A stretch of DNA of 64,000 nucleotides from an uncultured Bacteroidia bacterium (GCA_902797035.1 CADBRH010000011.1:27729-91728), one strand, 5' to 3'. Shown: positions 43,791-52,786, counted from the stretch's first letter. A program made the numbers and translations. The notes: a model not told the origin generated them from the sequence alone.

Positions 43791-44816
43791 ATGCCAGTCA
43801 GACATGTTATAAGAAGCAGCACGGTAGAATTCCTTGTATTCCAACTGGAAAACAAGGAACAGGGTATAGAGGTGATGTATGCCGATGAGACTATATGGTG
43901 CTCTCAGAAGGCAATGGCAATGCTATTTGACTGCGATAGAAGCGTGATCACAAAGCATTTGGGCAACATCTTTAATGCTGGCGAATTGAAAGAGAGTGCA
44001 GTATGTGCAAAATTTGCACATACTGCTTCAGATGGGAAAACATATCAGACACAGTTTTACAATCTTGATGCTGTTATCTCCGTAGGCTACCGTGTGAACT
44101 CCATCAAGGCTACCCAGTTCAGACAATGGGCGACGAACGTGCTGCGTCAATTTGCTATTCGAGGATATGTGCTTGATAAGAAGCGCATGGAGAATGGTCT
44201 ATTCCTAGGCGAGGACTATTTCGAGCACTTACTGGCCGAGATACGGGAAATCCGTCTGAGTGAACGCCGATTCTACCAAAAGTTGACGGACATTTACGCC
44301 ACGTCTATTGACTACAACTATGACGCCCCGACGACCAGGCTGTTTTTTAAGATGGTGCAGAACAAGATGCATTTCGCGGTTCACGGCCGCACCGCCGCGG
44401 AACTGATTATGGAGAGGGCTGACGCTGACAAGGAGCACATGGGGTTGACCACATGGGAGAACGCTCCTGACGGGAAAATAGTCAAGACCGATGTCTCGAT
44501 TGCCAAAAACTATCTGAAACAGATGGAGTTGGAGGATATGGGACGCATCGTTACGGCAGTTCTTGAATTTGCCGAGAGTCGCGCTAAAAAGCATATTCCA
44601 ATGACGATGGAAGATTGGGCCAAGAGGATTGATGCCTATTTGGCCAGTGACGAACGCCCGCTGCTTGACAATGCGGGCAGCGTGACTCACGAAGAGGCGG
44701 TGCTACATGCCGAGACTGAATTTGAGCGGTACCGCATCACGCAAGACCGCCTGTTCCAGAGTGATTTTGATAGATTTCTTGGCGAATTGCCGTTGGAAGA
44801 GAAAAAATCTGAATAA
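43791..44816 (+). CDS. rhuM: RhuM-family protein embedded in the cas operon
   Basis: A 341-residue soluble protein of the virulence-RhuM family. The N-terminal part has the winged-helix-like core IWCSQKAMAMLFDCDRSVIT and then TYQTQFYNLDAVISVGYRVN, followed by FRQWATNVLRQFAIRGYVLD. The C-terminal region is helical (KNYLKQMELEDMGRIVTAVL). Unlike some relatives, it lacks a Fic motif (HPFxxGNGR). It starts six bases after cas7c and ends 11 bases before cas4, on the same strand, so it is probably cotranscribed with the CRISPR genes. Codon use in its middle third (about 44300-44480) is more GC-rich than the cas genes. RhuM has no established biochemical role; it resembles DNA-binding Bro-N/KilA-N-type domains in its N-terminal part (weak). 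A link to CRISPR function is inference. Confidence 0.85.
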   Translation: MPVRHVIRSSTVEFLVFQLENKEQGIEVMYADETIWCSQKAMAMLFDCDRSVITKHLGNIFNAGELKESAVCAKFAHTASDGKTYQTQFYNLDAVISVGYRVNSIKATQFRQWATNVLRQFAIRGYVLDKKRMENGLFLGEDYFEHLLAEIREIRLSERRFYQKLTDIYATSIDYNYDAPTTRLFFKMVQNKMHFAVHGRTAAELIMERADADKEHMGLTTWENAPDGKIVKTDVSIAKNYLKQMELEDMGRIVTAVLEFAESRAKKHIPMTMEDWAKRIDAYLASDERPLLDNAGSVTHEEAVLHAETEFERYRITQDRLFQSDFDRFLGELPLEEKKSE

Positions 44817-44827
44817 CAGACTAGCAC

Positions 44828-45502
44828 ATGATGTATGACGATGACCAGATGCTCATGTTGTCGGGGATCCAGCACTATATGTACTGTCCCCGGCAATGGG
44901 CGTTGATTCACATCGAACAACAGTGGGAAGAAAACCGCCTGACAGCTGAGGGGCAGTCGCTGCATCATAATGTGGACAATCCAGCCTATCGGCAGAAGAA
45001 CGGCGATGTTATCACCTTACGTGCTGTCAATAGCGCCTCGCGCTATTTAGGGTTGTATGGTGTTACCGACGCTATCGAATTATTACCGTCGGATGGACCT
45101 GCGGATGCCATCACACATCCACGTTATCCTGGTTTCTGGAAGCCGTTCCCTATTGAATACAAACGTGGTCACCGTAAGCCTGACGAACGAGACGAAGTGC
45201 AATTGGCAGCACAAGTCATCTGTTTAGAAGAGATGTACGGCATAAATATACCGGAAGCGGCACTCTTCTATCATGAGACACGCCACAGGGAGGCCGTGAT
45301 AATTGACAAACATCTGCATCAACTGACTCACGAGTTGAGTGTCGCCATGCACAGGACGTTTGAGAGTGGGTCTACACCTAAGGCCAAGGAAAGAAAAGAC
45401 TGCGGTAATTGTTCTCTTATGGACATTTGTGTTCCGGAGTTATCCAGGAAAACGTCAGTAGCATACTATTTAAAGAAGGCATTGGATGAGGAAACTTCTT
45501 AA
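44828..45502 (+). CDS. cas4: Cas4 (RecB-like nuclease, spacer selection)
   Basis: A 224-residue protein. The four iron-sulfur Cys are seen as one near residue 18 (YMYCPRQWALIH) and three near the C-terminus (DCGNCSLMDIC). RecB-type nuclease residues appear in PFPIEYKRGHRKPDERDEVQLAAQ (Glu, Lys and Gln). Cas4 trims prespacers and checks PAMs with Cas1 and Cas2. Its last 17 bases overlap cas1, showing translational coupling. Type I-C always has Cas4 in the adaptation module, so this fits. Confidence 0.93.
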   Translation: MMYDDDQMLMLSGIQHYMYCPRQWALIHIEQQWEENRLTAEGQSLHHNVDNPAYRQKNGDVITLRAVNSASRYLGLYGVTDAIELLPSDGPADAITHPRYPGFWKPFPIEYKRGHRKPDERDEVQLAAQVICLEEMYGINIPEAALFYHETRHREAVIIDKHLHQLTHELSVAMHRTFESGSTPKAKERKDCGNCSLMDICVPELSRKTSVAYYLKKALDEETS

Positions 45503-46508
45503 CACTCTATATGTAACAACCCCGGAGGCCTATCTTACCAGAGACGGGCTCAATGTCGTTGTATCAGTGGACAAGGAAGAACGGTTCCGGATTCCTGTCA
45601 TGAATGTGGAGAGCATAGTGACCTTCGGCTATCTGGGAGCAAGTCCGGGCTTGATGAAACTTTGCATCGACAACAAGGTCTCACTTGTATTCATGTCTCC
45701 GCAAGGACGATTCATCGGTCGTGTCCAAGGGGCTACTCACGGTAATGTTTTATTGCGGAAGAGACAGTATAAATTGTCCGAGGATGAGAATTGGGCTCTT
45801 CATCTGGCTAAACTCTTCATCTCTGGCAAAGTATTCAATACACGTGGTATTCTCCAACGCTTTATCCGTGACAATGGTTCTGACAAGGAAGTAGGAAGTG
45901 TTATCAAACAATTGGACTGGCGGAAGAAACGAATCTTACAGGCTGAGAATATGGATGTTCTGCGCGGTGAGGAAGGGCATGCGGCTAATGCATACTTTGA
46001 AATCTTTGACCACCTGATTCTTAATCAAAAAAATGATTTCCCTTTCCATGGTAGAAGTCGTAGACCCCCCAAGGACGAGGTGAATGCCATGCTCTCATTT
46101 GTCTATGCGCTCATCGCTAATGATGTAGCCGCCGCATTGGAATCAGTTGGGTTAGATCCATATGTGGGCTTTATGCATTCATTGAGGCCAGGCAGATCAT
46201 CACTTGCTTTGGATATGATGGAAGAATTTCGGGGATATCTTGGTGACAGGCTTGTCCTCTCGATGATTAATCGCAAGCAAGTAAACAAGAAGGATTTCAT
46301 CCGGCAGGGGGATGAAAGCTTCGTGATGACTGATGAGTGTCGCAAAGAAGTCCTAATCACCTGGCAGAAAAGAAAAAAGGAGATGATTATGCATCCTTTT
46401 CTGAAAGAGAGAATTCCCATTGGATTACTTCCATATTCACAGGCCCTGCTTCTTGCCCGTTTTATACGTGATGATTTGGATGATTATCCAGTATTCCTAA
46501 TGAAATAA
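45486..46508 (+). CDS. cas1: Cas1 integrase
   Basis: A 340-residue integrase. The N-terminal beta domain opens LLNTLYVTTPEAYLTRDGLN and the C-terminal helical domain has the metal-binding residues in RGEEGHAANAYFEIFDHLI, then GFMHSLRPGRSSLALDMMEEF, including conserved His and Asp. Cas1 joins new spacers to the leader end of the array together with Cas2. It overlaps cas4 by 17 bases and is followed six bases later by cas2. Family certain, type I-C form by context. Confidence 0.95.
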   Translation: MRKLLNTLYVTTPEAYLTRDGLNVVVSVDKEERFRIPVMNVESIVTFGYLGASPGLMKLCIDNKVSLVFMSPQGRFIGRVQGATHGNVLLRKRQYKLSEDENWALHLAKLFISGKVFNTRGILQRFIRDNGSDKEVGSVIKQLDWRKKRILQAENMDVLRGEEGHAANAYFEIFDHLILNQKNDFPFHGRSRRPPKDEVNAMLSFVYALIANDVAAALESVGLDPYVGFMHSLRPGRSSLALDMMEEFRGYLGDRLVLSMINRKQVNKKDFIRQGDESFVMTDECRKEVLITWQKRKKEMIMHPFLKERIPIGLLPYSQALLLARFIRDDLDDYPVFLMK

Positions 46509-46513
46509 TCGCC

Positions 46514-46804
46514 ATGCTGATATTAATAACATACGATGTAGACACCACCACAAAAGCTGGAGAGAAACGGTTAAGAAAAGTGGCTAAGGAATGTGTCAAT
46601 TACGGGCAACGCGTACAAAACTCAGTGTTTGAATGTCTGCTGACAGAAGCCCAATTAGTAGGGCTCCAAACGGTATTATCATCAATCATTGATAACACTA
46701 CTGATAGCATCCGCTTCTATTTCCTAGGCAACAATTGGCAACGGAAGATAGAAACTTTAGGAAAACGTACCTCTTATGACCCTACCGAAGCGTTGATTAT
46801 ATGA
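46514..46804 (+). CDS. cas2: Cas2
   Basis: A 96-residue ferredoxin-fold protein with the opening LILITYDVDTTTKAG, including the conserved Asp of the metal site, then YGQRVQNSVFECLLTEAQL. The C-terminus ends RTSYDPTEALII. The Cas1-Cas2 complex integrates spacers; the Cas2 dimer bridges two Cas1 dimers. It is the last cas gene. About 166 bases then lead to the first repeat. Confidence 0.95.
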   Translation: MLILITYDVDTTTKAGEKRLRKVAKECVNYGQRVQNSVFECLLTEAQLVGLQTVLSSIIDNTTDSIRFYFLGNNWQRKIETLGKRTSYDPTEALII

Positions 46805-46970
46805 ACACGAACCAGAAGACTTGCATCAAATCAAGGCTTTTCGCACTTCATATATTTCAAAGAGTTATGGATATAACGGCTTTAAGGAAGCATTCTTATC
46901 CTCTCTATTTGAAAAGATTTGCGAAAAAGCACATGAATATGTCTGCATATCAATAAGATACAGATTTACT
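46805..46970 (+). promoter_or_regulatory. CRISPR leader
   Basis: An AT-rich stretch between the cas2 stop and the first repeat, where type I arrays carry the promoter and integration signals. Two near-matches to TAnnTTTG occur (46904-46911 and 46914-46921, seven of eight), but no strong -33 partner is visible. A short reading frame crosses it into the array and is judged spurious. The most recent spacers should be next to this end. Confidence 0.7.
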
Positions 46971-47852
46971 GTCGCCCCTTACACAGGGGCGTGGATTGAA
47001 ACAAAAATAACAAAAGAGCATATTGAGGGGTTAAAGTCGCCCCTTACACAGGGGCGTGGACTGAAACCTCCCCTCGACCAGTCTCACGGTCACGCGGGAG
47101 GTCGCCCCTTACACAGGGGCGTGGATTGAAACTTCACATCAAGACCGAAGTCATGGAATAGAGTCTGTCGCCCCTTACACAGGGGCGTGGATTGAAACAC
47201 CAAGTACAAGACGAACCCGGCGGTCGACATTGTCGCCCCTTACACAGGGGCGTGGATTGAAACTGCTTGTCAATGTAGGCAAGAACAATATCACGCTCGT
47301 CGCCCCTTACACAGGGGCGTGGATTGAAACACCGATGAAGCGGATGATCCAGAATATGCTGCCTGTCGCCCCTTACACAGGGGCGTGGATTGAAACAGGA
47401 ACGTTGTGATATACCGAGACCCCAACGCGAAGTCGCCCCTTACACAGGGGCGTGGATTGAAACCATCATCGAGCCGTCTAACGGCTACGCCGAGATTCGT
47501 GTCGCCCCTTACACAGGGGCGTGGATTGAAACACGAGATTGGCCCATGAGATGGCGGCGCCGTTGGTGTCGCCCCTTACACAGGGGCGTGGATTGAAACT
47601 TTGTCGAGGGATCGTAAACGAAGGGGTTGGTCACGTCGCCCCTTACACAGGGGCGTGGATTGAAACTCAATCAAGGGCGAGATAGACCCGATATGGGCGG
47701 TCGCCCCTTACACAGGGGCGTGGATTGAAACCCGAGGACGGCCTGGTTGAAAAGGTTGTTCTGGACGGTCGCCCCTTACACAGGGGCGTGGATTGAAACA
47801 CCGCAACGCAATGGGCGGCCACCAACAGTGGGAGTCACCCCTCGCAATAACC
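46971..47852 (+). CRISPR. Type I-C CRISPR array, 13 repeats plus degenerate end
   Basis: The 32-base repeat starts GTCGCCCCTTACACAG and ends GTGGATTGAAAC. Its stem is CGCCCC/GGGGCG with a seven-base loop, leaving an 11-base 5' handle TGGATTGAAAC after Cas5c cutting. Repeats begin at 46971, 47036, 47101, 47167, 47232, 47299, 47365, 47432, 47501, 47568, 47635, 47700 and 47768. Spacers are 33-37 bases (13 in all). A decayed terminal repeat starts at 47834 and keeps only about its first part. The second repeat has T to C at position 26 (47061). Orientation is plus, as shown by the decayed 3' end, the cas-side leader and the GAAAC 3' end of the repeat. Confidence 0.98.
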
Positions 47853-47885
47853 TTAATTGACTTGCTGATAACTATTCTAAGCTAA

Positions 47886-48260
47886 TCATTCCGCGGCCAC
47901 GCACTCAATCTCCACTAGGGCTCCCTTGGGTAGGGTCTTGACGGCGAACGCGCAACGCGCGGGGTAGGGTGTCTGGAAGAACTCTGAATAGACACCGTTC
48001 ATGGCGGCGAAATCGCCCATATCGGCGAGAAGGACAGTTGTCTTGATGACCTTTCCCATGCAGGAGCCGGCCTCCTCGAGAATAGCTTTGATGTTAGTTA
48101 GGGACTGTCTGGTCTGAGCCTCCACTCCCCCTTCCGGGAACGCTCCGGTGGCCGGATCAATCGGCAATTGACCGGAGACGAAAATCAACCCGTTATGGCA
48201 TATCGCCTGGCTGTACGGCCCTATCGCCGCCGGCGCCTTCCCTGTGTCTATACGCTTCAT
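47886..48260 (-). CDS. ridA: RidA-family enamine/imine deaminase
   Basis: A 124-residue protein of the YjgF/RidA family. The opening IDTGKAPAAIGPYSQAI and the motif RCAFAVKTLPKGALVEIECV include the Arg that binds the substrate carboxylate in RidA and the downstream Glu. RidA hydrolyses reactive 2-aminoacrylate made by pyridoxal enzymes. It is immediately right of the CRISPR array and 27 bases after the nucleoside-kinase-like gene on the same strand. Family and role are well supported. Confidence 0.92.
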   Translation of the reverse strand: MKRIDTGKAPAAIGPYSQAICHNGLIFVSGQLPIDPATGAFPEGGVEAQTRQSLTNIKAILEEAGSCMGKVIKTTVLLADMGDFAAMNGVYSEFFQTPYPARCAFAVKTLPKGALVEIECVAAE

Positions 48261-48287
48261 GTTCAGTTATTAATAATATATTCAAAA

Positions 48288-49955
48288 TCAATAGTTTCCT
48301 CCGCCAATAAAGCCCCTCATCAACGAATTCATCGGAATCTCCTTATCCGAGACCGGAACGAAGTAGTGGAGGAATTTCAGAAGCCTGTTCGCCTCGCTGT
48401 ACTCCTTGCAATTTCTCGGGACGGTCGCGAGAATCCTCTCGGCATGGGTCCTCAGGACGGCGAACTCGGTCAGATAAGCGGAATTGAACAGGACGTCGGC
48501 CTCCTCCTGGAAAGGGTAGATCCACCTAACCTCCGAACGGCGAACGTTGGGCCAGTTGGCTATAGTCTCCCTCGCCGTGAAGGCGCCTTTGAGGAAATCT
48601 CTCACGATACGCCTCAACAAACGGTTGTCACTCGTGGGGATGCAGTTGTGGGAATCCAGGGAGATGGATGTGATGGTGTTTATGAATACCTTGAACTTGT
48701 CCTTGGCGGGGACCTTGTAGGACAGTCTCGGGTTAAGGGCGTGTATGCCCTCCACAAGAAGCACGGAGCTGTCCCCCAGTTTCAGTGTCTTTCCGTTGAA
48801 CTCCCTGAGCCCGGTCACGAAATTGAACTCGGGGACCTCCACCTCCTCTCCGGCAAGGAGTTTCATAAGGTCCTTCTGAAGATAGTCGTGATCGACAGTG
48901 TCGAAATTGTCGAAGTCAAAAGAGCCGTCCGGCAGTCTCGGGGTATCCAGCCTGTTGACGAAATAATCGTCGGTCGAGAATGAGAGCGGATGCAACCCGC
49001 ACGCCTTGAGCTGGATGCTCAAACGCTTACAGAATGTGGATTTACCGCTGCTCGTGGGACCGGTGATAAGAACCAGCCGGACAGGGTTGTCCGGATCGCG
49101 GCGCCTCCTCTCTATCTCCTCGGCTATCTGGACTATCTTCTTCTCCTGCAGGGCCTCGGCTATCTGGATGAGATCCGACGCCTTCCCGCTGAGAATAGCC
49201 TCGTTGACATCCCCGACGTGACCGAGTCCCATGATACCGTTCCACCTGTGAGTCTCCCTGAACACCTCGAAAGTCTTCGGCTGCCCGAAGAAAGGCGCCA
49301 GGTCTTCCGGGTGGTGACGGTCCGGGACACGGAGCAATATCCCTTCACGGAAGATATTGACACTCCATGTTTTAAGGTATCCGGCCGACGGTACCAGCTC
49401 GTCGTAGTAATAGTCGGCCGTCCCGTCCAAAGTATAGTAAGTGACATAGACGTCCCCGCAAGTCTGAAGGAGCTTTACCTTGTCGGAAGCGCCTAAAGCC
49501 GAGAACGTCTTGATGGCGTCCTCGACCCTAGCCTCATGACGACGGAACTGGATGTCCCGATCCACGATCTCCATCATCCTCGCCCTCACGGCGTCAACAT
49601 CCGCCTCTGACAGAGTGCTTCCGTCCCCCTTGTCCACAACGCAATAGTAACCTTTGGAGATAGGCCGGCGGATAGTCAGGCGGCTGTCCGGGAACAGGTC
49701 CTTAACCCCTTTATAAAGCAGGAAGCAGAGCGAGCGGCAATAGAAATTACGCCCGGTGTAGGTGCGGTAGTCAAGGAATTCCACGTCAAGGCTGTGGTAC
49801 ACCTTGAACCTCAATCCCTGCGCGACGTTGTTGACCTTCGCCGCAAGTATGTCGTACGGCTTGTCGAATTCGAACTCCCCGGCGATCTCGCCAAGGGTGA
49901 CACCTTCCTGGAACTCTTTGGATGATCCTGTGTTAAGGCAGAATATTCTCACCAT
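48288..49955 (-). CDS. TGS domain-uridine kinase-like fusion protein
   Basis: A 555-residue fusion. The first 60 residues resemble a TGS domain (VTLGEIAGEFEFD...ILAAKVNNVAQGLRFKV). A middle region resembling the threonyl-tRNA synthetase second additional domain follows (AFFGQPKTFEVFRE and HLMGLGHVGD-like text IMGLGHVGDVNEAI). The C-terminal half is a P-loop kinase: Walker A ITGPTSSGKSTFCKRL near residue 294, STDDYFVNRLDTPRLPDGSF and VLLVEGIHALNPRL. Nucleoside kinases of this fused type are common in Bacteroidetes and are annotated as uridine kinase-like. Phosphorylation of uridine or another nucleoside is likely; the role of the TGS part is unknown. Confidence 0.88.
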   Translation of the reverse strand: MVRIFCLNTGSSKEFQEGVTLGEIAGEFEFDKPYDILAAKVNNVAQGLRFKVYHSLDVEFLDYRTYTGRNFYCRSLCFLLYKGVKDLFPDSRLTIRRPISKGYYCVVDKGDGSTLSEADVDAVRARMMEIVDRDIQFRRHEARVEDAIKTFSALGASDKVKLLQTCGDVYVTYYTLDGTADYYYDELVPSAGYLKTWSVNIFREGILLRVPDRHHPEDLAPFFGQPKTFEVFRETHRWNGIMGLGHVGDVNEAILSGKASDLIQIAEALQEKKIVQIAEEIERRRRDPDNPVRLVLITGPTSSGKSTFCKRLSIQLKACGLHPLSFSTDDYFVNRLDTPRLPDGSFDFDNFDTVDHDYLQKDLMKLLAGEEVEVPEFNFVTGLREFNGKTLKLGDSSVLLVEGIHALNPRLSYKVPAKDKFKVFINTITSISLDSHNCIPTSDNRLLRRIVRDFLKGAFTARETIANWPNVRRSEVRWIYPFQEEADVLFNSAYLTEFAVLRTHAERILATVPRNCKEYSEANRLLKFLHYFVPVSDKEIPMNSLMRGFIGGGNY

Positions 49956-49962
49956 GACAGAA

Positions 49963-51843
49963 TTATTTCATAATTGGCAGCCAGGTCTGTACGCGGCTCC
50001 CTTCCCAGCAGTCCACACTAGCGTAATCGACCATGCGAATATCCCCGGCAGTCGTGGGCACTAGGAACTCGACCTTCGTCCCCGGCAGCTCGGGAGCTAT
50101 CCTCTTTACCTCCACCACACCATCGGCGCCGGCCAGGACCTTCACTGGAGAGGCGTACGAGGTGTCGATCTTCTCGTCGCGGGCAAGGACGAGAGGCCCC
50201 CACTGGACAGCCTGGAAGTCCTTGCCTTGGGGATTCCTGCCCTCCTTGGCCATAATCAAAGTGGCTTTCATGTCGAACGAGAGACAGATCTCGTCGCCAG
50301 CTTTCCAATCGCGCGAGAGAGTCAGGTAACTCCCGGCCTTGACGTCATTGACCTTCTTACCGTTGACCGAGACAACCGTGTTCACGCTCCATGAGGGGAT
50401 ACGCAGTCTTATCGTGAACTTGCCGCTCCCCGAGGGGAACACCGCGATCTTGACCTCCCCGTCGAGGGGGAACTCGGTGTCGATTCCAAGGGACACATAT
50501 CTCCCGTCCGATGTCACGGCCTTGTAAACGCCTTTATTATAAAGGTTGACGACAGGACCTTCCTTCGCCTGCATCACAGCGACATAAGGAATATACCCGA
50601 GCCCGGTGGGACCGTTGAGGTTGCAGCATGTCACCGGCAAGCCGTCAATCACCATGCCCCAGCCGTGGTTGGTCACTTTCGGCCCGTTCAGGAGATTGAC
50701 ATAGCTGAAGCCCTTCCCGTCGGGTCTCATGGCCCCGATCAGACCGTTATAGGCGTATCTCTCGATACAATCGACAGCGGCGGGATCTCCGGTAAGCCTG
50801 AGATACTGGGAGCAGAATTTCATCCATGTCACGCCCACACAGGTCTCCATCATCCTCTTGATGTCGGGGTTCGTCTGCTCGACCGCGGCGTTGCCCCAGC
50901 CCTCGCCGTATAGCTCCGGCCAATAGACATCGTCCCCACCGTTGCCGATGATGGTCAGCTCGTCCTCCCTGACCTCGTTGAAGAAATTGGTCAGGCACTT
51001 CAGCCAGCGCTCGTCACCGGTGGCGCGGTAATACTCGGCGAGCCCCTCGAAAACCGAGGTCATCTCGTAGGCTTTAGGATAGGGAACCCCGACCTCACGG
51101 ACAGGGACCCCGTCGCCGATGAGGGCGAATATGTCGCTCCCCTTGTTGCCTCCGGAGGATATGATGTACGTGGCGAAATCGAGATATTCCTTTTTCCCGG
51201 TGATGAAATACAATCTCATGAACGGTTCCAGAATAGAGGACGACTCTATCTTGGTGGAGCTCCAGCCCAGCTCGGTCACGCTTTTCTTCGGGGCTGGGCC
51301 GACCTGGTCCATCACCGAGCGGGCCTCTTTCTCCATCGCCTCAAGTACGACGGAGTCCCTCTCCACGTCGAGATAATACTGACTGAGACCCAGCAGGACA
51401 TATTTCCTCTCCCAGATGTCCCCGTCCCTGTCCCCGGGCTGCTCCTCGACCGGGGTGCAGCTGATCGAGCCGTTTTCCTTTGCCGTGCCGATCAATGAGT
51501 ACACGACATCCTTTGTCAGGGCTTTCAGCTCGGGATCGCGTGTATAACGCCATAGAAGGGCGTTGCTCCTGAGGCTTTTGCCCGGCATCTCACCAAGGGC
51601 GAACTGCTTCCTTCCCGAGCGGAAGAACTCGACCACGACGTCGTAAGGCATCACACCCTTGGCCCAGTTATTCAGGGACAGGTTGATGTAATCGTCGAAA
51701 TGGCCTTCCATCTTTACCTTGCCTCCCGGCAGAGGCGTGAAGACATCCTGAACCTTGTACAGGGAATCTGAAGCCTCTTCCCTCTCCGGGGCGCAGGCCG
51801 CGAGCGTCAACGCGAGGGCTATCGCCAAATATTCACGAATCAT
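49963..51843 (-). CDS. GH127-like glycosidase lipoprotein
   Basis: A 626-residue secreted protein. The lipoprotein signal is LAIALALTLAACAPERE. The (alpha/alpha)6 catalytic domain has LGLSQYYLDVERDSVVLEAM, ETCVGVTWMKFCSQYLRLTG and LPVTCCNLNGPTGLGYIPYV. The paired Cys (ETC and TCC) are in the places where GH127 beta-L-arabinofuranosidases bind zinc, and the conserved Glu/Cys active site is in this region. A C-terminal beta domain follows (RLRIPSWSVNTVVSVNGKKV). Enzymes of this kind release arabinose or related sugars from plant glycans. It is 11 bases from the upstream sugar isomerase-like gene and shares its strand. Confidence 0.88.
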   Translation of the reverse strand: MIREYLAIALALTLAACAPEREEASDSLYKVQDVFTPLPGGKVKMEGHFDDYINLSLNNWAKGVMPYDVVVEFFRSGRKQFALGEMPGKSLRSNALLWRYTRDPELKALTKDVVYSLIGTAKENGSISCTPVEEQPGDRDGDIWERKYVLLGLSQYYLDVERDSVVLEAMEKEARSVMDQVGPAPKKSVTELGWSSTKIESSSILEPFMRLYFITGKKEYLDFATYIISSGGNKGSDIFALIGDGVPVREVGVPYPKAYEMTSVFEGLAEYYRATGDERWLKCLTNFFNEVREDELTIIGNGGDDVYWPELYGEGWGNAAVEQTNPDIKRMMETCVGVTWMKFCSQYLRLTGDPAAVDCIERYAYNGLIGAMRPDGKGFSYVNLLNGPKVTNHGWGMVIDGLPVTCCNLNGPTGLGYIPYVAVMQAKEGPVVNLYNKGVYKAVTSDGRYVSLGIDTEFPLDGEVKIAVFPSGSGKFTIRLRIPSWSVNTVVSVNGKKVNDVKAGSYLTLSRDWKAGDEICLSFDMKATLIMAKEGRNPQGKDFQAVQWGPLVLARDEKIDTSYASPVKVLAGADGVVEVKRIAPELPGTKVEFLVPTTAGDIRMVDYASVDCWEGSRVQTWLPIMK

Positions 51844-51854
51844 CTTTGAATCAA

Positions 51855-52685
51855 TTACTTTGTCCCGTCAAGGATTCCGCGCAAATAACCTATGGACTCG
51901 GCGACTCCCGGATGAGGATTGTCACCATTCTTCTCGAACTCGAGCGAGACCACACCGTCGTAACCCACTTTACGCAGGGCTTTGACGATTGGTCTGTAGT
52001 CGATCACTCCCCTGCCCATCTCCCAGGTGTTGCCTTCCTTGGACGGCGCTGTCTCGTCCTTGATATGGATGTCGTAGATCCATTTATGATATTTCTTGAC
52101 GATCTTGGCTATGTCCTCGCCGCTGCGGACGGAGTGTCCCATGTCGAGGCAGCATCCGACGCCGAGAGAAGGGTCTTTCACAAGCTCCATGATCTTGTAG
52201 ATGCTCGGGAAAGCCGCCCCGTCGGGGCCGTGCGTGTGGATAGCCACCCTGATGCCTGTCTCGGCGACTTTAGCGATCACATAGTCAATCAGCTCATAGT
52301 CGGGGACGCCGATGAACATCTTTATCCCGTAACGCTCCGTGTACGCGAAAGCCCTGTCCACCTCCGCCTCCGATCTCATGTAGATCGGCCCGAGAATATA
52401 ACCGTCCACACCGTACGAGGCGCATTTGCTTTTGAACGCGTCCATCTGCTCCTTTGTCGAGTCCAGGGGAAGCCACCAGTCCTTGATCGAGAGGTATTTC
52501 ACGTCCATGCTCTGTAGCATGGCGAGGGTCTCGTCGATAGAGAAGTTTCGGTAACTGTAACCCGCGACGCCGATTCTCATGTCTTCGGACCCGTGCGGAC
52601 CGTTGAGAATCTGTGCCTTTGAAGTGGTGACTGACAAAACCGCGGCGATTGTTCCGGCAATCAGGAATTTGATAGAGGCTCTCAT
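51855..52685 (-). CDS. Exported sugar phosphate isomerase/epimerase-like TIM-barrel protein
   Basis: A 276-residue protein with a signal peptide ending near SVTTSKAQ. The barrel has RIGVAGYSYRNFSIDETLAM, then GIRVAIHTHGPDGAAF, GVGCCLDMGHSVRSGEDIAK and DIHIKDETAPS, the His/Asp/Glu pattern of metal-dependent xylose-isomerase-like proteins. A final VSLEFEKNGDNPHPG carries the last Glu. In Bacteroidetes such exported proteins are frequent in glycan-use loci, often paired with glycosidases. It lies directly upstream of the GH127-like gene and may act on the same sugar. Substrate unknown. Confidence 0.88.
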   Translation of the reverse strand: MRASIKFLIAGTIAAVLSVTTSKAQILNGPHGSEDMRIGVAGYSYRNFSIDETLAMLQSMDVKYLSIKDWWLPLDSTKEQMDAFKSKCASYGVDGYILGPIYMRSEAEVDRAFAYTERYGIKMFIGVPDYELIDYVIAKVAETGIRVAIHTHGPDGAAFPSIYKIMELVKDPSLGVGCCLDMGHSVRSGEDIAKIVKKYHKWIYDIHIKDETAPSKEGNTWEMGRGVIDYRPIVKALRKVGYDGVVSLEFEKNGDNPHPGVAESIGYLRGILDGTK

Positions 52686-52751
52686 GATTATTGCTGTTTG
52701 AATATTATCCGATACACTTCACAATTTACGACTTTTTTCTGATTAATTGAT

Positions 52752-52759
52752 TATTTTTG
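52752..52759 (+). promoter_or_regulatory. Predicted -7 element for ettA
   Basis: The sequence TATTTTTG matches TAnnTTTG. It lies 27 bases before the ATG of the EttA gene. A T-rich run (52733-52738) lies upstream, but no clean TTTG box at -33 is present. Since the upstream gene runs the other way, a promoter here is expected. Confidence 0.45.
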
Positions 52760-52786
52760 TGATTGTACCTCTTAATAGCGACCACT

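Noticed and set aside
43791-44816. RhuM as a Fic-domain toxin fusion
   Set aside because: The Fic catalytic motif is absent, so AMPylation activity is not supported.
46821-47129. Open frame running from the leader into the CRISPR array
   Set aside because: It crosses repeats and spacers and has no family features; open frames through repeats are expected by chance. The same holds for the frame at 47390-47596.
46971-47852. Self-targeting spacers against this window
   Set aside because: No spacer was recognised elsewhere in the window by eye; a proper search of the whole genome could not be done here.
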